A DNA stretch of 64,000 nt, taken from Setoptus koraiensis. Lineage: Eukaryota; Arthropoda. Both the position numbers and the translations under genes were made by a program. Positions 34,291-46,998 of the stretch are shown here, piece after piece; the first letter of the stretch is position 1, and each line of letters begins with the position of its first letter. The notes beneath the pieces are model-generated. The model was given only the letters and a program-made list of their open reading frames with translations, searched no databases and was not told the DNA's origin. Location of the stretch: the NCBI GenBank assembly GCA_048013815.1, contig CM106586.1, positions 17,484,001-17,548,000 on the forward strand, given 5' to 3'.

Positions 34291-36592
34291 GCGCCAACAG
34301 CAGCAACAAAACGCCAGCGCCGCTGTTGCCGGCCGCGGCCAGTAGGTGACCGAGGCGGCGGCGGCGGCGGCGGCCAATAAATCATTATCGCTTAAATATG
34401 TGGATAATGTATCCGCGCTAAAGAATGCGCGCTCCGTCAATGCGAGCCGGCGCTATTAATTAGGCTCGTTGCCCGGTTAGGCCGGTACCGCGTAGCGCGC
34501 ACCGCGCGGACGCGCCGTGAGCGGCGGTGTGACCCCCGACGGTCACTTTGACAGGTGCCGGCCGGCCGGCGCGTCCATTGTGCGCTCGGGCCAATTGTGT
34601 TGTGATTTGATTATGATTTGATCGGATCGGATCGGATCGGTTTTGCTGACGAGCCCGTCGCGTCCCACAACAAGTGCGGCAACCCTCAGAAGTGGCGCTC
34701 ACAAGCGGCCCTCAGAGGCGGCTCTCCGCGGCGGCTCTGTCACTCGGATCACGCGTATGTGTATCATGTGCGCGTCGCATGCGTCGGCGGCTCAGGTGAG
34801 CGGCGCCGCCTCTCGCGGGCCGGACTCGGCCGAATGGCGTGCGCGATAATTGTAACGATGACGGCCATTGTTGTTGAGCTGTCGCTGTTGTTGTTGGTGT
34901 CGCTGTTGTTTCGGCTCATGTAAATGAAGTTAACCTTTGGAGCACACAAACACAACAGCGTATCAGCGCCAATTAGGTTTGATCTCTCACTTAACTCCCA
35001 TTCAGCTCGCATGACTCGGGCCGGCTCGCCGCTAACTCGACTGGCCGCTGTGCCGAAGTGGCCGCGCCGCTCCACAAGCGCGGGCAATTGTGCCAATTTT
35101 TCATCATTCCTCACCTATGAGCGGCGTCGCCTATCGCCGGTCGGCTGTCGCCGGTTGCGCCGATTGCGCCGGTTGCGCCTGTTGCGATCGCCGCCGCGCC
35201 GCATGCATGCGGCCGCCATCATGATACAGCGCGCCCGTCCCTGTTGTGCCGCACCGGCCCGCCTGGCCACGTCGACCGGCCCGCCGCCAGGCGGCCCAAT
35301 TGCGGCCGGCTCAACGCTGGCCCGACGTCATAGTTGGCCGGCCTGCAGCTCGACCGGCCTGCAGCTCGACCGGCGTCAGACCTGCTGACCGGCCGGCGCT
35401 CGCTCACCTGGCGGAAGTTGGCGCTTGTTCGAGCTGTCAGTCGTTAGGCGGCTCATTACTGTGCGCCCGTGTGCGCCATGTTAACAATTTAACCAATGAT
35501 TGATCATTACGGCCATTATCATGAATCATGAGCGAGATGAGCCAGGCCATTTTGTTGCCAGAAACTTTTGTTGGCCGCCTCAGTCGCTGAGCCACTAAAT
35601 GCTGAGCCGCCAAGCGCCGAGCCACTAACAACTCAAGTAAGTGCTCACTAAGCCAGCCAGTCAGCCAACAGCTAGCTGCTCCAGTTGCGTCATTAGGGCT
35701 TGCCGTGTGCGAAATTTGCATAAATGTTAAGTGCGACGCTTTGCATTTACACGACGACGCACTGGCCATTGTGTGTGACAGCCGCTCATGACACTACACG
35801 CTACTTGATTATGTAACTCTCATTACTGCACACTATGTATTGCATGATGTATTATATGATATGTTATGTAATATGTGATCAAGTTATATCATGCTGCTCA
35901 AGATGAATCATGCCCGCCGAACAAGCGAGCCGGTCGTTACCGGTGAGTGCGGCTCACACACACACACACAATTGAGCAAAATAACATACAAGTTGATGAA
36001 TACAGATGACACAACGTGATCACAATGACGTAACAATTATACAAAGGCAACAATCAATTTGCGCTCTGCTGTTTCCATTGGGTCGAATGAGCTCATACGC
36101 CGACTCATACGCCGACTCATACGCCGAGGATAAATGTATTCACACGGCCATTCGCTCGTTCGTTGCATGCTCGCGGATATTCATGGATACTTGTGGGCAC
36201 TTGTGCGAAATCGTGGGCACTTGTGCGAAATTGCGGATACCCGCGGATAATGACAACATGCGCACCAGTGTCCAGTGCTCATGTTGTGCGGTTGTGCGAT
36301 TGTGCGATTGTGCGATTGTGCGATTACGCGATTACGGTCGCAAGTATCACCTGGTGGCCACTTGTGAGATGCGTTGTAGTGTGTTGCGCAACAACAACAT
36401 TAGTCTTCGCTCTATATTCGGCTGCATGATACATGGTGAGTGTGCCATATAGGCGCCTGAAGACGCCCTAATGACGCAACAATCGGCGGCCACGAAGCAA
36501 CAATCGGCAACGAAGCAGCAATCGGCAATTGCGCAATTGAATTGAGTGCCGTGCGGTGTTGACAGACTGCGTTTGTTACAATGAATGACTCA

Positions 36593-36627
36593 CCTGGCTC
36601 ACCTGTAAATATTACAGGTGAGCCAGG
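36593..36627. promoter_or_regulatory. E-box hairpin, 16-bp arms with 3-base loop
   Basis: CCTGGCTCACCTGTAA, a 3-base loop ATA, then the exact reverse complement. Each arm carries CACCTG/CAGGTG, the core bound by Snail, ZEB and some bHLH factors. A further CACCTG lies just left (36591) and ACAGGTGTG just right (36635). Confidence 0.7.
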
Positions 36628-36762
36628 CGAACATTACAGGTGTGAGAGCAGCAGGGTGGTAATAGTGGTGCAGTGGTAACAACGTAGTGACACACATAAC
36701 AATTGTAACAAGTGTGTGTGTTTCCTATAAACAGTGGTCGTGTTGTGCGCGCCATTATAGAG

Positions 36763-36796
36763 CGGTCAGCTGACTGCTGTCATAGTCAGCTGACCG
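36763..36796. promoter_or_regulatory. E-box hairpin, 13-bp arms with 8-base loop
   Basis: CGGTCAGCTGACT, loop GCTGTCAT, then the exact reverse complement AGTCAGCTGACCG. Each arm carries CAGCTG, a MyoD/Twist/achaete-scute type E-box. It lies 136 bases from the CACCTG hairpin. Confidence 0.7.
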
Positions 36797-37789
36797 GGTT
36801 GTCATGTGTCGTGTGTGTGTGTGTGTGCACTGTGAGACACGGTCAATAATCATAATTTATCACGACGACTTCTCTGGCCAAGTTGGTGTTTGGGTAAATC
36901 GCCACGGGAGGTCTGGCCAGCCGGTGAGCTCACATGTATGCGCAGTGTCCAGCGTATGTGAGCACAGGTGAGTTCATCGCACAGGCGAGTTGTGTTTGTG
37001 AGAGGGCACAGGTGAGACTAATTTGAATAATTCAATTCTAAACTTGTCATGTCAACTCACAAGTCGGTGGCTCGCTTTTCCCACTGGCTCGCTGCCAGCG
37101 TTGCAAAATTGCCAGCTTATAACAGCAAGCCACGCTGACAGGCGATAAATAATGATTGCATGTATTATTTGGTTTTGCATCATTAGCATCGTTATCGCGA
37201 CACACTATTCATTTGGTCGTAAGTGTGCTGTCGGCAAACAATCGGGCATGCTCACAATGGGGGCGACCGGCGACAAAAGGTTCACACGCACACTTGCTGT
37301 TGGCCGCTAATGAATTTATCATTTATCCCGAGTCGTCACGACAAAGGGTCGCCCTGCCGAGGCGGCTTAGGGTCGCTCGGCGCGCATCCCCCGCATAACC
37401 GGGCCATTGTGCGGCGGTTGTGCGACGGTTGTGCGACAATCGTGCCCCAATCGTGCCACAATTGCGCAACAAGCCGCCGCGGCGCGCACAAGTCGGCGGG
37501 CACAACCCAAGGCCACAAGCGAAGACTGGCGAGCTATTGGCCAGTGGGCAACCCGAGCGGACAGAGACAATCGGCCGGCAAGTGGCCGGCATGTCGCGGC
37601 CATTCTGCCGGGATTCCGCGGCAATTCTGCGGCCGCTCTGCGGCCATTGTCACTGGCCGGCGAGGGGGCAAATGGCGGCCCATTATTGTGCGTTACAAGC
37701 ACGCCAAATGGCGAAGACAAGCACGTAATTGAGAGTTGATCACCCGCTCATGTCCGCTTGCACCGGCTCGTATCAGCGGTTGTCAGTGG

Positions 37790-37911
37790 TTGTGTCAGTT
37801 GCCGAGTCGGTTGTTGTTCAGTTGTTGAGTCGGTTGTTGTTGTGCGTCCAATTGTTCGTGCCCAGCGATGGCCGAAAATAGCCGGCAGTGATAACAGCAA
37901 CAACAGCAACA

Positions 37912-37943
<32 letters not shown>

Positions 37944-40153
37944 GACAACAACAATTGCGATGCATTGTGTGCGATACACACTGTTGCGTGTTGTTGTGCC
38001 GGCGCACAGGTAATTGCAGGCCCGCGGAGCCGCGCAAGCACAGGTGAGCGCAGGTAAAAACATGGACGCACGATATAGGAATTTTCTCATATTTAATTTA
38101 ATATAACAATATAATAACAATATAATAATAATATTTGTCGGCCTGTCTCGTGGTGCGAGCGGCGGCGATGTCTTCATTGAGCAACCACCGACAACAACAT
38201 GCAAACAGCGCACAACAGCGCGCTTGACAGGTCAGCTAACAGCCTGCATTTTATCATATCTATTATGCTATCGTCGTCGTCGTCTTGCTCGCCGCCATTA
38301 TCGCTGGCGCTATTATTATTGGTGGCACTATTGTTAGTGTTATTATTGCCAGTGCCACACAGGTAATAGAGAGATTTATTTATAGGGAGGCCGGCATTTG
38401 GCAACAATAATTGCGGTCACACACACACAAACAATCGCGCTTTGCCGAGCTTTGTATTTGCCGCCTCACCTGTTACCTGTCGTTAGCTGACACTTGTCAG
38501 CTCATTGCTCGTTGTCAGCAAGCCGCTTATTTTGTTACTGTCATTACTGTCATTACTGTCATTACGTAACCTATCGCGCAACTTGTGACTCGCAACTTGT
38601 GACTCGCAAGCGCTCAACGCTGATTGTGTGCGCATCGCAATAACGCGATTTGTGTCGGCGCTTGCGAGCCCATTGCGCCATGAGACGCCTCGACACGCCG
38701 CGACACGCCATGGGACCACCGGTCAGTTGTGATGTCTCAATTTGGGCAATTGGAGCGCGTCTCACGGTGACCGTGGCCGGCCGGCCCGCTGGGCCGGCGA
38801 TCATCATTTATCCGGCGCGCTTCGCCTAATCCGTGCATGGGCAGTGTCATTCAATTAATCATCGGCGCAACCGGCGCGGCCGCGCCGATCGTCTGGGCAT
38901 TCCTGCGTGCGTCCACATGACTCGCCGCGCCGGTATCGCGGGCCGTGGTCGATATCGCGGGCCGTGGTCGATGTTATCGCTCGATATCGCTCAGTATCCG
39001 CCGATCTGAGCCGATAGCCGCCGATCTGAGCCGATATCCGACGACATGAGCGAGCCGCCCGAACGCGCGATAGCCGCCCACTGGCGCAGACGGCGGCCCT
39101 GTTTGTCTTGGCCGCATGGCGAGCGCATCCCTCTTTGAACAATTAATTACAGGTGATCTAATTAAATTAGCGTTGCTTGTTGCCTGTAGCTCGCACACAC
39201 GAAATATGAATGTTTGTTAGCGTCGGGGGTAGGCGGAGCTGGCCGCTGCCGTCACATTAACAAGCGGCCTTGTCGCTGTCGTTGTTGGCGTCGTTGTTGT
39301 GCCGTCGTTGTTGTTGTTGTTGTTGCTGTTGTTGTTGTTGTTGCTGCTGCTGCTGTTGTTTGCAAGCCGAAAACTAGTTTCTAGTGCATGCACAACAGGT
39401 AGTTGGCTGGCCGGCCGGCCGGCCTCTAACACAATTGGTGTGCAAAATCACACCATCGCTGTCGGGCCAGGTAATGAGCAATTTGTGTCCGTTCGAGCTT
39501 CTTCTTTGCGCTCGTTCGCCCAAACAATCGGCGCATTCTTTTTATTATTTGCCTATCGCTAGTCTGTCATTAGCAACCCGAGTGCCGCCTCCAGTTGCCC
39601 GCTCCGACGGGCAACTCTCTCTCTTTGTATATTTACACATTTATATGCTCACACATTCACATATAAATATGAATATAACTATATATACGGCGTTACAGCG
39701 GTCAGTTGTCACTGTCCATGGACAATATGGCCGAGCCAGGTTAATTGGCGCACATCGATACAAAGCAAACAAGCGAATCATAATTATTACTCTCTCTCTC
39801 TCTCTCTCTCTCTCCTTTCTCGGTCGTGTTGTTTCGCCGGCGCACCGTCAATCTGTCCGTCCAATCACGCATATGCGTCCAATCCGAATGCGATTCAGTA
39901 TCAATTCAATTGGTGTGAGCCGCTCGCCAGAACCGATCGGCCCACAAAAATAACAGGATCTGGCCCGCTGCTAATCACAACGTCGACAACAGGCACGCCT
40001 CACCAGCAACAACAAATAACGGTCGCTTTCTACGGCAACCGGCCGCTGTTGTTGTTATTACTGCCGGGCCATCTCTCAATTAACTTTTGTGATTAACTTT
40101 TCACAATAACGAGCACCAGCAACAAACATTGTCAGTACAATGCGTTTGCTCGC

Positions 40154-40208
<55 letters not shown>

Positions 40209-40209
40209 C
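37790..40209. repeat. Trinucleotide tracts (GTT/CAA) and CT tract in LBX intron 1
   Basis: CAA/CAG-like tracts occur at 37893-37955 and 40153-40209, a GTT/GCT tract at 39300-39360, and a CT tract at 39790-39814. They produce short false polyasparagine, polyleucine and polycysteine frames. Confidence 0.85.
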
Positions 40210-41751
40210 GACATGCTAGCTGACCATCGCTACAAATAGTGATGGCCCGCCAAACAATTAACTCATTTCTCTGGCCATCGCTCCAGCTATCCAGCTATTT
40301 TGCGCTTGTTATATCTCTCGTATGCCAGTCTCGTCCACATCGGGACGTAGATGATGAGCGGACGCTGATGAGCAATAGCGGCTAACACAGAGCAAACTCG
40401 TGATGGTCAGCTCGGCCCAACGGTCAGCCAAATCGGTCAGCGGTCGGCCCAAATAATAGGGTGACTCGTGACGTGAATTGTGCTCCGTTTGCGCACACAC
40501 ACTCAGACACGGCCGGACGTCATTCGGGGCAGTTTGCTGGATATTGAGCGGACGATTTGATAGCAGATTTGAGTGGACTCGCCGACTAGGCTTCGCTGGC
40601 AGCCGACGAGATCGGCGCATGAGATTGCATTTGACTTGCTAAATTAACATCTAATTTGTTGCTAATGATTTTGATAATTATCAATCAATTTAGCTAATTG
40701 CCAAGCAATGCGTAAGTACGGCATAAGTACGAGTGCATGGTATATAGTTATCAACTCATGGGTTCGTCTGTTGTTGTGTCCAGCAGCGGCACCGGGCACA
40801 ACATCGAGAGAAAGAGATGGCCGTTTGAGATAAGGTGAGCGCAAATCGTGCCTCGGAGCTGTCTACTGCAAACTGCCAGATATAGGTGATAGCGTTATAA
40901 ACAACAATGAGCGCACCCAAGAGTGATCGTCGTGATTAGTTCATAACTTAATCGCAATTATTATTAATAGCTTTGTGTTTGTGTCTGGGCCTGTGAGTAG
41001 TAGTTGATATGTTGTTTGTGTTTGTGTATCACCATCAACGTTGTCCGCTCGATTAATAACAACAACAACGGCATGACTTTTGCGTTCAATCAACACACAC
41101 GATTCGACATGACCATTGCCGGCCGACTGGCCAATCGTATATTATGTATCGCATTGTGATACACAGATACAAATATAAATATATATATATTTTTTTTTAT
41201 ATACAAGTGTGCGTACAAATTGCGACATCCCGTGATTAACTTTAGCGCACACTGAACTAATTAATTGGCGTTCCCACTTGCGCGCTTGCTCCCCTTGTCA
41301 CCTCGTTATAATTGCCCCTCGTCTGGCCTGTTTATACCATAATAAACAGCATAGTTCGAGGCCTCTATTTATCGAGCTGGCGCCACCTGTTGTGCCTAGG
41401 TGAGGCGGCAGTGTAGTTGGTGATGTAAAAAACTGCCATGTATTAACAAAAGAGCTAAAATAAATACGTGGCTCTCGCTATCGTATAAAAACTGTGTATA
41501 TAGGCTGGTTGGCCGGCCAGTTGGCCGGCCGGCCACTCATGATGCCAGCGATAACAATTAGCGTCTAATGTTCATTAGCATCATTAACATTTCTAATATT
41601 AAGTGTTATGTGTTCCTTTTTAAAGTTGCCGCTTATGTATAAATTATCATTATTATTATTAGTATTAGTTAGTTGTCGCTAACAATTAACATCCTGACAG
41701 CTCACCTGAGCTTGCTAAAGTCACACTCGCTCGCTTTGGTTGAGTTACACT

Positions 41752-41792
<41 letters not shown>

Positions 41793-41799
41793 CTCTCTC
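41752..41799. repeat. (CT)n microsatellite
   Basis: Nearly pure CT for about 48 bases, near the change from GC-rich to AT-rich sequence in LBX intron 1. Confidence 0.95.
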
Positions 41800-44700
41800 G
41801 CTTGTAATAGAGAGTAACTTGAGCAAACCAAATCTGCCTAAAATTAACTCGGCTACCAAACTAACAACAACGCCAAACTAACATTATATATCATTATTGT
41901 TACTAAATGATGTTAGATGCTAAATGCTTTGTTAGTTGTTGTTTAAATTTCGGTTTAGTTGTTAACTAACTATCTCTAACTCAACTAGAATAACTAACTA
42001 ACTAAATTCTCGCCGTCGTCCTTATTGTTTTTTAAATTCTGCCCCTTCCTACTGGCCTTAATCTAGCTAACACTATCCATTGCTCAATTATTACAATTTT
42101 CCCTTCATCCGTCTATTTGTTGGTTCGTTAGTGTGCTGCCGCTGCTGCTGTTGTTGTCGTTGTTGTTGTTAACGTTGCTGCCTTCCATTGTTGCCTGTGA
42201 TAAATGACTAATGGCAACTGCTTAACTAACGATCATGCTAAAAACCTAATTCATGCTTTAGTGAATATTAGATAGATGGAGATGCAAAGCCAACGACGAT
42301 GATGACAACAACATGACCAAAGATGTGAACCTCATCATTTGCATCATCTAGTTGCCATTGCTGGCACATACATACAAAAAACTGTAAATTAATATAATAT
42401 AATATAATAACTGGCAGTGGTAGTTGTAAAATAATAATAATGATAGACACACTATTATTTAAAACTACACATTGTGTGTACCATATCATTGGTTTCTAGG
42501 TGCGCCATATAAAGTCATTGTTGTTGTTCTTGTTACGTGGGTGCGTCAAGGTGACAAATTTGTCACCGTGTCTTTCATACAGGTCAACTCGATATGTTAT
42601 TCTTTAAGATTCTTTTGACTCCTTAATGATTTTTGACATAACTACAGCAAGCTATAATCATCTCTCGCTCTCTCAGTCTAGTCTTTCATCAATCCAATCT
42701 AGTGCTAGTTGAACGACGACGACTAGCAATACAAAGAAGCAGTTGATAATAATTGAAAGCACCAACCAGTTGTGTAGCTGCTATTGTTGTTGTCGTTGTT
42801 GTCGCAGTGTTAGTTAATTTATAGGTTGCCGTTCGTTTTGTTCACAACTTCTTCTTAGCTCGCACTGGTAGTTTCACAAACGGCTACAATTGAGCAGCTG
42901 AATATTCACAACAGTATTGGTATAAATATGAGCTACTAATTCAAATTTATACTGCCTGCTTATCATGCTGGTGATAAAGATGCAATTTAATAATCATCAT
43001 GCTAATGAACTTTCTCTCTAGCCCCCTTTTTGCATACGCAGACTTCGCAGACAACAACTATAGGCGTATGCTTATTAAATGTCTGTCGACGTCAATAGAC
43101 GTTACATGACAAGTTTGCTCTGGTCGTTGGTTCTAATTCGAAAATTTTGCATTTCACTTTTGTTGTTGTTACTGCATCTTGTATATCCTGTGATCGCTAA
43201 GGGTGAATGGCAGTGTGTATCAGTTGGTTATGCTTCAATTAGCGATATCACCATCCCTCTTTCTTCGTTGTTGTTGCTCTTGTTTAATCATTTATTTAAA
43301 TAAATATATCATGTGTTCGTCACTATTCCATCCAGTTCCACTTACACACACAAGTTTGCACATCTTTGTCGCTCTCCTGTCCATGTCTCTGCTATACATA
43401 CTACTCCTAATTACTGTTGCTATGAAACTATCCTCTTTGTCTCGTATGAGCAACAATTATGATGGCGTAGAGAAAATATTAAACAGAATAATTACTCATG
43501 TCTCATCATCATCATCATCATCTGATTAATTGTTGTCGTTGTCGTTGTTTCAGCGTTACTGCTCGGCAGTCATCTTTCAATCATCATCACCATTCTTGTG
43601 TCTTGTCATCATTGTGATCTGAGAAGTAGCACTAGTTTGTTTGACAGGCGCTGTCAGACATGCACGACGACAGCTGAAACGACCCCTAATAAGCCCCCTT
43701 TCATGTCAAGTAACAAAGTATTATCTATTATAATATGATAATGTACATGTGCTCATGAATGGCTTCAAGTCGGCTTAAGTTACCATCCTGACAAATCTTG
43801 TTCAATCAAGTTAGTCACAATGTCATGATGGTTGTGTAATACTACTGTATGTTAGCACAATATATAGACAAGCTAGTTTTAATCGTATTAACAACAACGA
43901 CACAATGCTGCTACTTCACAACCACCATATTATCATACATAACAGTTGCCTTATTGTTGGTAACATCCCTCATCCCTTTTGATATTGCTTGTTGTGTTGT
44001 GTGTCTGGCGAGAAGATTGTGTACGAGAGAGTATCTTTCTTCGGTTGCCATCACAACTGTGTCATGTCTATTTGATATTGTGCTTTATGGATGCTGAAAG
44101 TTTTCAAAGGAAACCGCCGGCCACTTTTAATGGTGTCTTCCACTCTATGTGTGCTCCATATTGTGATGATTTCACGATCAACTATCGCTGGTGGCTATCA
44201 ATTTATGATGGCTGATATTTATGAATATCAATCCGTGCCCGAGCCATAGACTGAAGATGTGTGGCCGTCTTACTAACCAGCGTAGGCTCTTACACAACAT
44301 ACACAATTCAACCACTTTAAAATCCCCTGGCGCATATGATATGACGAGATTGAGAGTCGTATTGAACTTTATGTTTGTGTGTATCTATCAATTTCCCAAG
44401 CCACACTGTGCCATCTTTTATCGCTTAATGTGTTAGATAATATAATGTGTTATATAATAGCTAGATATTGACTAGGCAGTGCAATTGTTGTTAGTAACAC
44501 ATCCGTGACCGTTGCTCCATTTTGCACTAGCTTGGATTGTGTTAGTATATGAATAGTGGCTTCTTCATCCACCAGAGCCATCACCATTTGATATGATGAT
44601 GTGATGTTTATAGTGACTATGCTCAGTCTGGTCCCATTTCAACAACAGTGTGATGTGTGTATGCGTATGTAGATAGATAAAGTATTAATAACTAGCTTCT

Positions 44701-45949
44701 CGCTACAAGCACCACTTTGCACAACAACTACCATGTCGTGCCATTAGATGCAGTTCTTCTCGGTTATTTAGATTTGATTTGACGCTCAACTCCAGCCAGT
44801 TCTTACTAGTTTGATGAGATCACAACTCCCAGTAATGATGATAACCGTGCCGATGATGCAAGAGATCATAAACAAATTGCCATGTGTGTATCATTTGATT
44901 TGAGTGTTGCTTGGCCTAAATGGTCTATGGTTGGTGTTGTTTGCACACCAAGTCCCAGCACCAAATGTCTTTTTAATTGCTTTCTCCTGGCTGTCGTGGT
45001 GCCTTCTATACTTAAATAGCAACTACGTATATATTCTCACACAGATCCTAATAACCATCGCAACACAACAACCAATTGGCATAATAAACTAATTGAGTAG
45101 ATATACAATGACTGCCGTTTGTAACAGATACAAATCTTTTTGGTTTAAATAAATCAACAATATGGCCGCCAATCAATTAAACACAATACTCGTGTACAGT
45201 ATGCAGTGAACTGGCCAATTGGCCATATAGATCTAGACCGCGAAACTATACCGTTGATGTCCGCATGCAGGCAGCAGGGCAACTGCAAAGGCACCGCCAC
45301 GCCATCTTGTGTCGGGCACTGCCATCAAAGAACAAATTTATATTCGAAAGAGCGCCAAACAGTCTGTGTGTTTTGCGCGTTGCCCGCTTGGGTACTTCAC
45401 CTTACATGGTGGCATATTTTTTTTCTTCATATCAATATCCGGTATAACTGCACTAATTGTAGCGATACAGGTGACTGACTATGAACGTAACCTAGACTGA
45501 TCCAGTAGAGGATTCGGCGCCTCCAAAAATCCGTCTGTTCTCGATGAATGTCTTGCGGCCTCGTTTTCAGCGATGTCGACACATCTTTTCGCACACATCT
45601 TGGTATATTTCAAGCCAATAATAGAGAGAATATTCGACGAATGATACGACAGATATGAACCCCGAGCGAATAATCAGGCCAGCTCGGTTGGCTGATATTC
45701 ATGGTTCAGTCTGATATAGTACAGTGCGTAGTTGTGCGTAGTGTTGTGATAGAAACGGCGGGCATGCCCTTGAGGTGAACCCAAACCAAGGTCGTCGCGC
45801 GAACAAAAGATTAGGGCGCCAAAGTTTTATCCCCGTAAACAATGAATTGCGAGACCCAAATATCTACCTAAAAATGATTGCCTTCTCCTAACCAACTTTC
45901 CCCATCTTATCTCTTCCAATTGAATTCTAATACATTCAAAATGAAACAG

Positions 45950-46152
45950 AAAGGGTCGAAGGCCATCATGGAAGTTTCAATGGCAAACAATCGGCTAAGA
46001 AGAAAAGGAAGTCTCGCACGGCCTTCACAAATCATCAAATCTATGAACTAGAGCAGAGATTTATCATTCAAAAGTATCTATCACCCACTGACAGAGACGA
46101 AATCGCCCTCTCGCTAGGATTGACTAATGCCCAAGTTATCACTTGGTTTCAG
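45950..46152 (+). CDS. LBX: LBX exon 2, first part of the homeodomain
   Basis: The exon starts after gaaacag| with a branch-point-like ttctaat about 20 bases upstream, and takes one base from exon 1 to complete a GAA codon. After a linker it reads KKKRKSRTAFTNHQIYELEQ, RFIIQKYLSPTDRDEIALSL and GLTNAQVITWFQ, which is nearly the LBX homeodomain. TNHQIYELE and NAQVITW (threonine at position 47) separate it from NK and Bar proteins. It ends at CAG|GTAAGC, directly after homeodomain residue 50 (Q). In the joined protein it covers residues 242-309. Confidence 0.92.
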
Positions 46153-46342
46153 GTAAGCAACGATATCTGAGATACACTATTGTTCACGTGACAATATCCA
46201 CACCGTGCGTGAGTGCAGTGACGATAACACCAGTGTATTCATCACACACCATATTGCAATAATAATAATAGTTCATGAAAATAACAATCCAAAATATATA
46301 TCTATTCTATCCCGTCTCACCTAATCCATATGCTATGTTTAG
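46153..46342 (+). other. LBX intron 2 (190 bp)
   Basis: GTAAGC...TTTAG intron inside the homeodomain. It contains a 45-base segment (46205-46249) identical to part of the H2B/H2A promoter of block B. Confidence 0.88.
46205..46249 (+). repeat. 45-bp exact copy of histone promoter sequence
   Basis: This segment is identical base for base to 47837-47881 in the block B H2B/H2A promoter. It differs from the block A equivalent, which has CATTGTTTTC where this has CAGTGTATTC. Flanks on both sides do not match, so it is a discrete insertion. Confidence 0.95.
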
Positions 46343-46948
46343 AATCGACGTGCAAAATACAAAAGAGATATTGAAGAGTTGCAGAGAGATCTTGAGACTG
46401 CACAACTACAAGGGATCCAAAAGAATATCTTCGACTCTTTCCAGGCAATGTCACAACTGAAGTCTGCCCCTTCGAAGACGGGCGATCATATAAGCTCGGC
46501 TCTATCATTAGTGAAGAAATCATCATCTCAATCTTCCTCTCCGGCTGCTTCACTAGTTAGTGATTCCAATATAAACAACTCCACTCTTTTCAAACAAGAG
46601 ACCAACGAAACTGGCACCCCTTCGACCTCATCATCTGCCAAATCCGAATCGACAGCTCAGTCTATTATTGGCTCTACACCACCATCAATTGAAAGTCACC
46701 AAAATCATCACCATCATTTAAGTCACTCGTTGCACCAGACACGATCGGCGTTTCCACATTTTAACCCCCATCATCTATCTCATCTCAATCAACATTCGTT
46801 AAGCCACCACCATCAACTATCACAGGGATCACTAGGGGGTGGCCTACTAGATCCGCTAGGATTCCAGTCACATAGTCACTACCACCATCTAGTAGCAGCT
46901 GCGGCAGCATTGCTTCGTCAGCAGCCAGAAGAAGCCCCACGCGATTAG
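46343..46948 (+). CDS. LBX: LBX exon 3, end of homeodomain and C-terminus
   Basis: After the acceptor TTTAG| the frame continues NRRAKYKRDIEELQRDLETA, the end of the homeodomain (N51, R53) and the LBX-type basic and acidic extension. The rest (about 170 residues) is rich in S, H, Q and T with histidine clusters. It ends PEEAPRD at TAG 46946-46948. AATAAA lies at 46999-47004. The exon converges on H2B-3, and block B begins about 90 bases after the stop. Confidence 0.92.
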   Translation, partial: NRRAKYKRDIEELQRDLETAQLQGIQKNIFDSFQAMSQLKSAPSKTGDHISSALSLVKKSSSQSSSPAASLVSDSNINNSTLFKQETNETGTPSTSSSAKSESTAQSIIGSTPPSIESHQNHHHHLSHSLHQTRSAFPHFNPHHLSHLNQHSLSHHHQLSQGSLGGGLLDPLGFQSHSHYHHLVAAAAALLRQQPEEAPRD

Positions 46949-46998
46949 ATCAGACCGAAAAGAATTGTGTTTATAGTTTGTAGTGGTTTTCAATAGAT

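Larger units (their letters stand above)
24778..45949 (+). other. LBX intron 1 (about 21.2 kb, inferred)
   Basis: The two flanking exons match in phase and family, which makes this one intron. Its first two thirds are GC-rich, full of GGCC, GGCCGGCC, CACCTG/CAGGTG and short local tandem repeats. From about 41 kb it becomes AT-rich. No gene on either strand is supported: the many short open frames follow repeats or GC-rich DNA. Strong donor-like CAGGTGAG strings recur (for example near 34796, 36966, 37009 and 38041). Hairpins at 33283, 36593 and 36763 are listed separately. Homeobox introns of this size often carry enhancers. Confidence 0.65.

Noticed and set aside
43079-43529. Hydrophobic frames suggesting a small membrane protein
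   Set aside because: T-rich intronic DNA readily encodes L/S/V-rich frames; no signal-peptide logic, no partner exon and no conserved motif.
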